NCBI GenBank assembly: GCA_009746045.1 | Contig: RPFO01000015.1 | Location: forward strand, 2,902,932 to 2,966,931 | Length of the DNA: 64,000 nt | Source of the DNA: Mesostigma viride | Lineage: Eukaryota; Streptophyta; Mesostigmatophyceae; Mesostigmatales; Mesostigmataceae | Direction of reading: 5' to 3' | Shown: one piece after another, positions 10,359 to 19,501 of the stretch | Layout of the letters: every line of letters begins with the position of its first letter | Position numbering within the stretch: the stretch's first letter is position 1 | The notes under the pieces: model-generated | What the model was told of the DNA's origin: nothing | The model's input: the letters and a program-made list of their open reading frames with translations, nothing else | Databases searched by the model: none | Made by a program: the position numbers and the translations under genes

Positions 10359-11280
10359 CCCCCCCTCCTTGCCCTTCCACCTGCAGCAAGGCCGCCACCA
10401 CCCTCATTAGGTACTCCATGCCCACAAGCTCCCCGGCTGCTGAGCCCAGCTCCTTGAGAAGGGTGTCCATGGCCAATGCAATGTTCATGACAATTTTCCT
10501 GTTCTCCATGTTCCGCCAATTTCCAGGCTTTACCGTCATGACCCACGACCGGATTCCCATCCCATTGTCGCTGGCGTCCTCCAACACCCCCGGCAGCACC
10601 CGCTCCGAAACCCGATATTTCACGCTCTTGGCTCGGCTTGGCAGCGCCACCCCTTTCGAGGCCTTGAAGTGGCTTCCCGCCCCCTCCATTCCTCCCAGCG
10701 CTGCCTTCAAACCTTGCATGAATTTCTCGGCTGCGACCTCCCCCTCCTCGTCCTCCTCGTCGTCCTGATTTTCGGTTTCCGGAGGTGCCCCAACGAATGT
10801 CGCCAACCTCGCCCTCATTTCCTTTCCGACAGCCCCCCCACCTGCCGAAACCTTGGCCGCGCCTTTCGGCTTGGCCATTTTTCGCTGCGCAGGTGTCGTT
10901 GGTGGCAGCGCCTGATCCTCCTCCTCGTCCGCCGCGAGATCTGCCACGGCCAGCAGTTTTGCCACCAACGTTCCGTTTGGGTCACGTGCGTCCAACACGT
11001 CGCCAACATCAACGTGATCGGCCAGCAACTGCACGACAGACTTCAGCTGGCTCGAGCTCCACGAGCTGGCGTCCGTCACCCAGTCCTCGGCACCGAAGAC
11101 CTGCTCGACTGCCCCCACCGCCTCTGCGGGGCTGATGCACTTGGCGAGCAGAGTGGCGAGCTGCTTCTTTTTGGCGCTGAAGGCGACTGGCGCGTGACTG
11201 GCGGCAGCAGCCCGCGGTGTGGGCGTCCCGTCCTCCCCGCGCGCTGCCTGCCCTCCTGTAGCTTTGCGCCCCTTCGGCAT
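10234..11280 (-). CDS. DIRS1 gag-like ORF1
   Basis: 348 codons beginning MPKGRKATGG. The protein is Ala/Lys-rich with acidic stretches (QDDEEDEEGE near residue 180) and no zinc knuckle. By position, just after A1 and before the polymerase, it is the ORF1/Gag equivalent that packages element RNA. The start is the first ATG after A1. The last ~40 codons overlap the polymerase ORF. DIRS ORF1 proteins are poorly conserved, so the call rests mainly on context. Confidence 0.7.
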   Translation of the reverse strand: MPKGRKATGGQAARGEDGTPTPRAAAASHAPVAFSAKKKQLATLLAKCISPAEAVGAVEQVFGAEDWVTDASSWSSSQLKSVVQLLADHVDVGDVLDARDPNGTLVAKLLAVADLAADEEEDQALPPTTPAQRKMAKPKGAAKVSAGGGAVGKEMRARLATFVGAPPETENQDDEEDEEGEVAAEKFMQGLKAALGGMEGAGSHFKASKGVALPSRAKSVKYRVSERVLPGVLEDASDNGMGIRSWVMTVKPGNWRNMENRKIVMNIALAMDTLLKELGSAAGELVGMEYLMRVVAALLQVEGQGGGGGRWPATSCHWGRRLHCQPPRLSRQLSKLPSSWTSSARLNK

Positions 11281-11367
11281 TGCTGCTCAGGGCCAAAAAT
11301 GGCTCCGACAGTACAGGTTCGTCAAACCAGAGGTTCGTTTCCCCTGGCTTGCTGTCGCCGCCCTCGT

Positions 11368-11801
11368 GAAAAGAAAAGAGGCCGACCTTAGCTAGGTGGG
11401 TTTGTTTTTGTCCTTTTTTGCGTGTCATGCGGCCTTGGCCCGGACGGCATTTTTTCGCCACGCAAATGTTGCGTCTGAACAAATGACGCAATGTGGCGTT
11501 CTAATTGCCGGCAGCTTACGTAAGGCTGCCGGGGCTATTAGGTCACATATTGCGTGAGAGAAAGAATCTAGATCTAGTTAATCACTACGCCATGAGCCAA
11601 GAAACCTAGACAGTGGCAGGTTTATATCTCAACGTAGCTCCTGCCACCTGGCCAAGAAAAACTGGCCAAAGCTTTGGCCACGACTGATCCGGATCAGGCC
11701 GCACCGGCCTCAAAAGGTATGTCACGTGAACCCAATAACCTAGCTATAGCGGCTACCCTTCCATCTCACTATAAAGAAACTATGTTCAGAGAACCACGAT
11801 T
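11368..11801 (-). repeat. DIRS1 split repeat A1
   Basis: 434 bp matching 6463-6896. It forms the outer 5' end in coding sense and probably holds the promoter. It ends CACGATT against flanking ACTTTGGGG. Confidence 0.85.
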
Positions 11802-11941
11802 ACTTTGGGGTTGGTCTCCAACAAGGAGGTAGGCCTCAACTAGAGGTTAATCCCATCCAACTAGGATGGGCTTGGGCAAACTATGCCACTACACAATCTC
11901 AACAAGAGACTGTTGCATACTCAACTAGAGCATGGCTTTAG
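11802..11941. other. Low-GC flanking DNA with CAACTAG repeats (left part)
   Basis: Noncoding. CAACTAGAG / CAACTAGGA occurs several times here and again at 13670-13700 beyond the TIR element, so both pieces belong to one older unit that the TIR element split. Class unknown. Confidence 0.4.
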
Positions 11942-13661
11942 CCCGTCGTCTGTCCCTGGTCCTCTACGGAGGACTGAGTTGAACTCAGTCCTCTCTAGAG
12001 GACCGAGTTTTTGGGTTTCGTAGAAAATTCGCCCCGGTCAGAATTTTTGACAAAAAAATTCTCTCAAAATTTATTCAAATACTACGTGAAAAGATCTTTC
12101 TTAGACATATTTTTGGGATTTTTTTGGATTTGGTATGAGCGGCTAAATGTACGGTCAAAGTACAGGTGGTAAGGGTACTTTTCCACGTGAAACGCGAGTT
12201 CCGGAAATGCACGACCTAGCCATGGCGGCTCGCGCCCATGCATGCAGTTTACGTTTGCGGACGAGTTAGCTGTCCAAACTCAGGAAATAGATTTAACATG
12301 CCCTAAAGATGATAAAAATCAATTTTTAGCTTGCGGGGATGCGATTTACCCGGTGTCGGCACTGTTCTTGCTGGAAAAAACTGCGATAAGGCAGGTCGAC
12401 GGAATTGATGACTGCGCTTGCTTTCCGGCGCAATTTCAATGGCTGATAGGTTTCTTTCTACATTTTAACATGCATTGTATTAGAATAAATTGAGTGACAG
12501 TATAGATTTGATGATTTCGACCATTCTGTCACGTCATGGCCTATGTGCCGCAAAATGCCACTTTTGCGGGCACCGCCTGGGCCAAGGTAACGCCAGCCGT
12601 GCCAGGTAAAGCCGGATAATCGTTGCCTCTTCGTTTCTTGATGTTCGTACATGAGTTTAAGCTTGCGAGGCGTTGTCAGGTTCAAGTCTTGATGCTCTTT
12701 CTTGACCGTTGCCTGCCCCTCTCTAAAACCCCCTTTTCAGATGATGTTATCAGGCATTTGCCTTAACCCAGTGTAGTTGTGCAGGGTTTTAGGAGCTGTG
12801 CAGGTTTAAACACCTTCATAGATGTTAGTTATTCTTTTGCTACGTTCATACTGCATGATTGTGTGGCCACGGGCTGCGTCAAGGGTGCATTCAAGCTTTT
12901 ACGGGTGAGTGAAAAGTCTTGGTGACAAACCACTGCCATCATGTGCCAGCAACTATGTTGGCCACATCATGGCAAGGCAAAACAGTTATAGCCATATCTA
13001 TTGTTGTTAGAAACAATGGAAATATGCTTAACCTACCCATTGTATTGGTGGTTGACACTTATAACATAACCCTTTGTTGGTAGGTATCCAAGCCCATTCC
13101 CTACATGCATGCATAGGCTCTCACTACATGATAAGGTATGATATACCTGAAGTATGATGATGCAAGTGTGTTGTCCTGTAATGCTTGAAGGGAAATGAGT
13201 TGATTGGGATGGTTGGTGGCCACGGTGGTGTGTAGTATGACCGCACTGACATGCTAGCAAAGTTAGCAAAAGCCCCATTCCTCTCCTGAGGACTGAGAGT
13301 TTTTTAATTGTATCAGGCAGTTGCAGTGGCCAAATCGAGCCCAGTTTTTTGCCACGTTTCAAGAACTATATTGTTTACATGCCTATATTTTTTCTTCATG
13401 CACCAGGATTTGATTGAATTTTTCCCACTCGTTCTTATCCCGAAAAATGCAAATTCGCGAGGGGTGCCCAACGTCCGTGTAATTTTCAGGTGTTCGGGTC
13501 AAGTTTTCACATATGCAGTATTTTTGCCAACAAAATGACATCTAGTACACCCCTGATCCACATCAAAACATTTGGGATGGACCCCCCACCTAGTCGCTAC
13601 ACACGGTTGAAAGTTGTCAACTCAGTCCTCCTGTGAGGACTGAGTTGGGACAGACGACGAG
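11942..13661. mobile_element. Non-autonomous TIR DNA transposon (1.7 kb)
   Basis: The ends are CCCGTCGTCTGTCCC at 11942 and GGGACAGACGACGAG at 13647-13661, a 14/15 inverted match, flanked by TTAG on both sides (11938-11941 and 13662-13665). Just inside each end lies a small hairpin built from GGACTGAGTT / AACTCAGTCC. The interior is AT-rich with no supported gene, so an autonomous relative would have moved it. The superfamily is not assigned: a 4-bp TTAG duplication could also be read as a 2- or 3-bp one. Confidence 0.7.
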
Positions 13662-14221
13662 TTAGGCTACCAACTAGGCAGCCATACCCAACTAGGGCTT
13701 ACCCATGCACATGGGGACCAACAAGGTAAATTTCTCGTGTACCATGAGTCACTTATGTGGAAGGGACAAAGTCCTTCAGTGGCGGCTACACTGTTTGCTA
13801 CCGTTGATCCATTACAAATCTTACGGTACGAAATTGAGCAAACTTTTCACCACAAGTGACGGTGACCAACATTAGTTGGCATGACGTTATGGCACTGACT
13901 AGGCCACAGCGCCTCCTAGTAGGCAGCGCCAGAAACGTACATTAGTTCACTATAGAAATTCATGCAACCACTAGCATGTCCATAAATGATATGCGTATAT
14001 AGTGCCGAGGTAATAGGACTAACTTGTATACTCACTCAACTGTTTTCAATAAGAAAACTAGCGCCGTAAAGGACACGGCAAGCACTACCTAGCTAGCCCT
14101 CACAATCTTGGCCAGAAATACGGTGGGCGGACGCATTCCTAATTATTCCCCCGTTTACAGAAAGTTGGCCACAACATTAAATGGGCTAGCAAACGGGCAC
14201 AACCAGGATTATCTAAAATCC
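13662..14221. other. Low-GC flanking DNA, right part, up to the viral island
   Basis: 560 bp with no gene I can support. It continues the CAACTAGG repeats, then plain AT-rich sequence. Composition changes sharply to GC-rich viral coding at about 14222. I could not find matching inverted or direct ends around 6244-14221, so the outer element's class and edges are open. Confidence 0.35.
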
Positions 14222-14247
14222 TGACACACGGGACGAGGAACCCTCGC

Positions 14248-14559
14248 ATGACTCTCTACGACTCGGTGCAGGGGATGTCGGAGGGCCAAGATCGCCCGCT
14301 CGTGATCATGCGCACCGACTTCTTGCGGAACGACATGATCAACGAGCTGCGGACGACCCCCATCCCGTGGAATAACCTGAGGAGGACGTACGCGGACGAG
14401 TTCATGATTCGCCACGGGAGACGCCCCGGCGCGGACGATTACGTCCCCCGACTTCTTCGATTGGCGCAAGGGGCCGTCAGCAGGCTCCCAGAGAGCGTAG
14501 AAAGGGACGCCGCGCTTCATATTTCACGATACGGAGAATATCCCGGACTTAACTACTGA
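14248..14559 (+). pseudogene. Viral-island ORF of unknown function
   Basis: About 103 codons, GC-rich, ending GEYPGLNY. It contains RTDFLRNDMINELRTTPIPWNNLRRTYADEF, a charged helical-looking stretch. I do not recognise it. Its 3' end overlaps the 3' end of the convergent ORF at 14549-14860 by 11 bp, the tight packing seen elsewhere in the viral islands. Open reading continues leftwards to the edge of the island, so it is probably the remainder of a longer fossil gene. Confidence 0.4.
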
Positions 14560-14860
14560 GACGGTTGTCCACTGGATACACTGGATTCATCCAATGCAGT
14601 TGTTGAGATCGTGCAATGTTATCTCCTTCAAAATATCCCGGCAATGGCAGCGGTGGCGGGTAGACATTATCATGAATATCGGAAAATGCTTGAGTATTAG
14701 TAGTGCGGTACTTTCTCCACAGGAACACGATCAACAAGAGCAAGAGGGAGCCCCCCAGGCTCACCGTGAGGCCGATCCATAGACGCCTCCTCCTCTTCTC
14801 TTTTTTCGTCTTCTCCGCCAAGTTGGGGTTGTTATCCCCCACATTGCGTGTTCCTTGCAC
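14549..14860 (-). pseudogene. Viral-island single-pass membrane protein remnant
   Basis: About 100 codons. A basic run KTKKEKRRRR precedes a hydrophobic segment (LWIGLTVSLGGSLLLLLIVF), then a short hydrophilic tail with proline-rich YPPPLPLPGYF. This is a single transmembrane topology, as in many small virion membrane proteins of giant viruses. No family is recognised. The pogo-like transposon at 14884 lies directly upstream, so the true N-terminus is uncertain. Confidence 0.4.
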
Positions 14861-14883
14861 GGTCGTGTCCGTCGAGCACGTTA

Positions 14884-15085
14884 CAGGGTCAGCTCACTTC
14901 CTTAGTGATTTCGGCACCTCAATTAGTGACAAAATTCGGTTCATTAGTACGGTTTACCCGAGAAATCTGATCGGATACTGATTAGTGACAAATCGTACCC
15001 GACCAAATCCGATCCAAAAGCACTAACGACGCGAATAATTAGTACATGCAACTCGCTTCATTAGTGCGAGGTCGTCAGCTCGTGG
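14884..15085. repeat. Left subterminal repeats of the pogo-like transposon
   Basis: TTAGTG / CACTAA-type motifs recur about every 20-40 bp in both orientations, for example TTAGTGATTTCG, CTTCATTAGTGCG and TCATTAGTACGG. Such subterminal arrays are typical transposase-binding sites. Between about 15086 and 15887 I see no supported gene. Confidence 0.6.
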
Positions 15086-15887
15086 AGCTATGGAGACGGC
15101 ATTTCCCATTCTTGCTGCGAAAACAATCGTTTCAGAAAGAAATCTGTGAAAAATCTCGTGCTTATGTGTATAATTGCTACATTTCTCAGTCTGCAGCGCT
15201 CCACGCTGAGGTTGGAGTCATGCATATAGCGACCGATTGCGATGATCAAAGAATGAAAAACTGTGCTATCCGGAATCGTGTGAATCGTGTGCCTACAGCT
15301 GCCTACGTGACGCGATCACTTCGAAAAGGCGTCGAATGCGGGATACATCCATGGGCTCCATCGTACAGAATTTTTGGGGCGGACCGAGGTAGCTGCCGGT
15401 GGGAATGCCGTGAGAATACTGCGGAAACGTGCGTAAGTGAAAACTGGATACTGCTTGACCTCCGGTGCATCTGGTGAGCCGCAGTTCTGGTTTAGGGTGA
15501 TAGGGTGGTTGAAAATGGAGGTCTAGTCAGGGTTTGTTATTGTTTGTTGCGTTTCTTGCTGGAATTTTATTTTCCGGTGCTGTCGGTGGCCGCTGAAGAA
15601 ATTCTTTGCGGGACCTAGGATGTGTGCTGTCCTTCCGTCTGGCACCGCTGCCGTGGATTCGACGGCCGCAAACACCTGCATTGATAAATTGCCGCACCTG
15701 ACTGCGTCAATGTTATGGATGCTCAGGGTATTATGGCGCCTTGAGTGTCATGTTGTCCATACGTCTTGCATATGGCATTCATCTATGTAGCCTTTTGCCT
15801 CTTGCTGTTGGTTGCTTTGCTTTTATGCGCTTTATTTCAATTCCTTGGTGGGATTAGCCTGTGGAAGGCGGCCTCCCTCCTCCTGAG

Positions 15888-17015
15888 GGAGGGAGGGAGG
15901 GAGGGAGGAGGAGGGAGGGAGGGAGGGAGGGAGGGAGGGAGGGAGGGAGGGAGGGAGGGAGGGAGGGAGGGAGGGAGGGAGGGAGGGAGGAGGGAGGGAG
16001 GGAGGGAGGGAGGGAGGGAGGGAGGGAGGGAGGGAGGGAGGGAGGGAGGGAGGGAGGAGGGAGGGAGGGAGGGAGGGAGGGAGGGAGGGAGGAGGGGAGG
16101 GAGGGAGGGAGGGAGGGAGGAGGGAGGGAGGGAGGGAGGGAGGGAGGAGGGAGGAGGGAGGGAGGGAGGGAGGGAGGGAGGGAGGGAGGGAGGGAGGGAG
16201 GAGGGAGGGAGGGAGGAGGGAGGGAGGGAGGAGGGAGGGAGGGAGGGAGGAGGGAGGAGAGGAGGGAGGGAGGGAGGAGAGGAGGGAGGGAGGGAGGGAG
16301 GGAGGGAGGAGGGAGGGAGGGAGGGAGGGAGGGAGGGAGGGAGGGAGGGAGGAGGAGGGAGGGAGGGAGGAGGGAGGGAGGGAGGGAGGGAGGGAGGAGG
16401 GAGGGAGGGAGGGAGGGAGGGAGGGAGGGAGGGAGGGAGGGAGGGAGGGAGGGGAGGGAGGAGGGAGGGAGGGAGGGAGGGAGGGAGGGAGGGAGGGAGG
16501 GAGGGAGGGAGGGAGGGAGGGAGGAGGGAGGGAGGGAGGGAGGGAGGGAGGGAGGAGGGAGGAGGGAGGGAGGAGGGAGGGAGGGAGGGAGGGAGGGAGG
16601 GAGGGAGGGAGGAGGGAGGGAGGGAGGGAGGGAGGGAGGAGGGAGGGAGGAGGAGGGAGGGAGGGAGGGAGGGAGGGAGGGAGGGAGGGAGGGAGGGAGG
16701 GGGAGGAGGGAGGGAGGGAGGGAGGGAGGAGGAGCGAGGGAGAGGGAGGGAGGAGGGAGGGAGGGAGGGAGGGAGGGAGGGAGGAGGGAGGGAGGGAGGG
16801 AGGGAGGGAGGGAGGGAGGAGGAGGAGGGAGGGAGGGAGGGAGGGAGGGAGGGAGGGAGGAGGGAGGGAGGGAGGAGGGAGGGAGGGAGGGAGGGAGGGA
16901 GGGAGGGAGGGAGGGAGGGAGGGAGGGAGGGAGGAGGGAGGGAGGGAGGGAGGGAGGGAGGGAGGGAGGGAGGGAGGGAGGGAGGGAGGGAGGGAGGGAG
17001 GGAGGGAGGGAGGGC
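15888..17015. repeat. (GGGA)n/(GGA)n simple-sequence tract, about 1.1 kb
   Basis: Nearly pure GGGAGGGA with interspersed GGA units: a purine-only strand. Long open frames in all directions here are artefacts of the repeat. Such tracts can adopt G-quadruplex or triplex structure and are prone to assembly collapse. Confidence 0.97.
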
Positions 17016-17020
17016 ATGAC

Positions 17021-17256
<236 letters not shown>

Positions 17257-17346
17257 TGTATGCCTGGGTGGGTGGGCACGTGTTCGGGTGGGTGTGGGTA
17301 TAATACCTAATACCTAATGCACCAATTTGGTGCATTGTGTGTGGTT

Positions 17347-17525
17347 GTATGGGTGGGTGGGTGGGTGGGTGGGTGGGTGGGTGGGTGGGTGGGTGGGTGG
17401 GTGGGTGGGTGGGTGGGTGGGTGGGTGGGTGGGTGGGTGGGTGGGTGGGTGGGTGGGTGGGTGGGTGGGTGGGTGGGTGGGTGGTGGTGGGTGGGTGGGT
17501 GGGTGGGTGGGTGGGTGGGTGGGTG
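17347..17525. repeat. (GGGT)n simple-sequence tract
   Basis: About 45 GGGT units with one GGT slip near 17482. Runs of three G on a four-base period are ideal for G-quadruplex formation. It resembles a degenerate telomere-like repeat but is not the plant/algal TTTAGGG or TTTTAGGG unit. Confidence 0.97.
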
Positions 17526-18304
17526 GATAAGGTGTGCTATTTATTATCATTAGCCAAACACTATTCCTGTTAACAAACTAAGTCAATTTTGAGGACCTAG
17601 GCATGGATCCCCACTTTGGTACCATTAATTAATTAATTAATTAGACTCGTGCTCCCGTTGGGGAGTCACGGAGCATTAACCCCGATGGATGGATGGATGG
17701 ATGGACGAATCGTCTAGCGCGCTTCCCGCATGTTTGCAAACGCGGGCGCTTCCCCACGGGAGGGGGTTCGTTGTCCTCTATGACCTGGGCCCACTTGGCC
17801 TTGTCCATCATCTTGTTCCAAATCACGGAGAGTCCTAGGCCCCCCATGTCCTCTACTAGCTGTTCTTTGAAGGTACTACTGAAGACACCTTCAAGCCCAT
17901 GGGCCGTGATTCATGTCAAACACCATTCTGAAATCCTTTGATAAATAGCTACGTTTAATTAACTAATTGATTACAGCTAGGTAGGTAGATGGTTTTCTCC
18001 TTGACAAATTAATTAATACAAGTAATATGGTTTTCTCTTTGATATATATACAAGTAGCCTGCGCTGGTTGTCTCCTTGATACAAATAGTGGCCATGGCAA
18101 TGGCACTGTGGCAATGGTAAATGTATAAGCATGCTGCCGTTGGGAAGACATTGAGCACAGTAAGCATCGTGGTTTGTATCCCTATCCTACGCCGTTACAC
18201 AAAGAGAACAAGGGGCAGGGACGCCTTGTGTGGCAATCGATAAGAATGTTACACTTTGATCATCATTGCGACCATCCATTCCATCCCATGTTCCCCTCCC
18301 AGTG
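17526..18304. other. Interior of the pogo-like transposon, no gene assigned
   Basis: Contains (TTAA)n and (GGAT)n microsatellites near 17625 and 17690. On the minus strand, about 17700-17900, a protein-like stretch reads VEDMGGLGLSVIWNKMMD; it could be a stray exon or a captured fragment. It has no recognised domain and is not annotated as a gene. Confidence 0.4.
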
Positions 18305-18309
18305 AGGAC

Positions 18310-19087
18310 TGTTGGAAAGGTAGAGGAAACTAATGGGTTTTACACAATGCCTTGTGCTTGGCCTTGTTACCCTTGCACCTTGCAGGTGATGAAAGACTGA
18401 GCTTGAAGACAATGGAAGAGAGACCAGAAAAAGAGTTTTATTTCTTAGGCTGAGAGGTTAGGAAAAGAGGTACCTGGCCTTAGGAGCCAGTTTCTTTTTA
18501 TACCTTTCTAGCTAGGAAGGATGACGTCAGATGCTGATGTCATCATAGAAGCTTGTAGAAACATCTAAGCATATTCCCAGCATATTCTCAGTATATTCCA
18601 GGAATATTCCTGGCATATTCCTAGAACATTCCAAGGTCATTCTAGAAAGGTTCTCATGAGCTGGCATGACAGTTGATTGCCAAATGTCCTCTGAACAATG
18701 TGCCACATCTAATGCTTAATAAAGTGACACATGGTTTCTACTTGGAATGACAAGTGTAATCCAATGAGTCTATCCACTTGTCAGTCAATGGAATGCAACA
18801 CTTGTCACTATGAGCTTCCAACACATGTCAGCTCATGGAATGGACACTTGTCTACCAAAGAAGTACACCACTTGTCAAGCATGGAAGTGATGCTACTAGA
18901 CCAACTCAGGTACAAGAGATCTATGGCCAAATATAGGACTATGGCACATGAACATTGATCAGCTCATTGAGAGCAATTCATCTAACTTATCAAATCTATC
19001 AAATTCTCAGCCCTTGTGAAGTAAAACAAAGAAGAATAAAGTCAGGCTGGAATATAGTGTGGGCAGGTGGGTATATGATCCCCAACA
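18310..19087 (+). mobile_element. Solo LTR (778 bp)
   Basis: Starts TGTTGGAAAGG and ends CCCCAACA, giving the TG...CA inverted ends TGTTGG/CCAACA, with a perfect 5-bp target duplication AGGAC at 18305-18309 and 19088-19092. AATAAAG occurs near 18717, as expected for a polyadenylation signal inside an LTR. An internal run of imperfect CATATTCC/GAATATTCC units occurs at about 18565-18640. No internal domain remains, so this is the fossil left by recombination between the two LTRs of a retrotransposon. Family unknown. Confidence 0.8.
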
Positions 19088-19092
19088 AGGAC

Positions 19093-19501
19093 TTATGCTC
19101 ACGTGACGCAGTCACGTGTGTATTAATTTATTAATAATTAATTAATTAATTAATTAATCATTGGGACATATTAATTAATTAACTAACTAACTAACTATCA
19201 CGTAGACTGGGTCACGTGGGTACCAATAAAGGAACCTTCAATCATTGGGACATATATGTGCGTTACCTTGGTCTTAGCACAGCCCATGTCAATTAAATTG
19301 TTTGATTCCCTTACACAGAATAAAATACAAGGGGAGTGCACAGCGACTCCCTTACACAGCATAATACAAGGGGAGTGCACCTAAGTTTGAAAGTCGAATC
19401 CTTACAAACCCGTCAAGTCCTACATGAAGGACAGTCTCATGTTGAGGGGGGGGGGGAGTGTAAGAGACCACCAAATGCGTGCAGGAGCTTGAAAAGGGGT
19501 T
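19093..19501. other. Interior of the pogo-like transposon between the solo LTR and the last exon
   Basis: AT-rich, with a (TTAA)n run at about 19125-19190, a duplicated CTCCCTTACACAG...AATACAAGGGGAGTGCAC unit near 19310-19380, and a G12 run near 19446. No gene seen. The transposase gene's 3' UTR probably lies here. Confidence 0.4.

Larger units (their letters stand above)
6303..11801 (-). mobile_element. DIRS1: PAT/kangaroo-type tyrosine-recombinase retroelement
   Basis: 5.5 kb in minus orientation. In coding order it reads A1 (11801-11368, 434 bp), gag-like ORF, RT-RNaseH-tyrosine recombinase ORF, B1 (7031-6897, 135 bp), A2 (6896-6463), B2 (6437-6303). This A1-ORFs-B1-A2-B2 split direct repeat is the signature of PAT-like DIRS elements, which replicate through a circle and integrate by a tyrosine recombinase, without integrase or target duplication. 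ATT is present at the left junction (6300-6302), the internal A2/B1 junction (6894-6896) and the right end (11799-11801), fitting recombination at a short core. The repeats look identical by eye and both ORFs are long, so the copy looks whole and young. Confidence 0.9.

Noticed and set aside
15046-15477. 143-codon plus-strand frame near the left end of the pogo-like element
   Set aside because: Starts within the subterminal repeats, has no recognisable domain and no repeat elsewhere in the window.
17347-17525. (GGGT)n as an internal telomere tract
   Set aside because: Plant/algal telomere units are TTTAGGG or TTTTAGGG; the unit here lacks the TTTA part.
17693-17941. Coding-like stretch near 17.7-17.9 kb
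   Set aside because: Short, no splice context, no motif; mentioned only as interior of the transposon.
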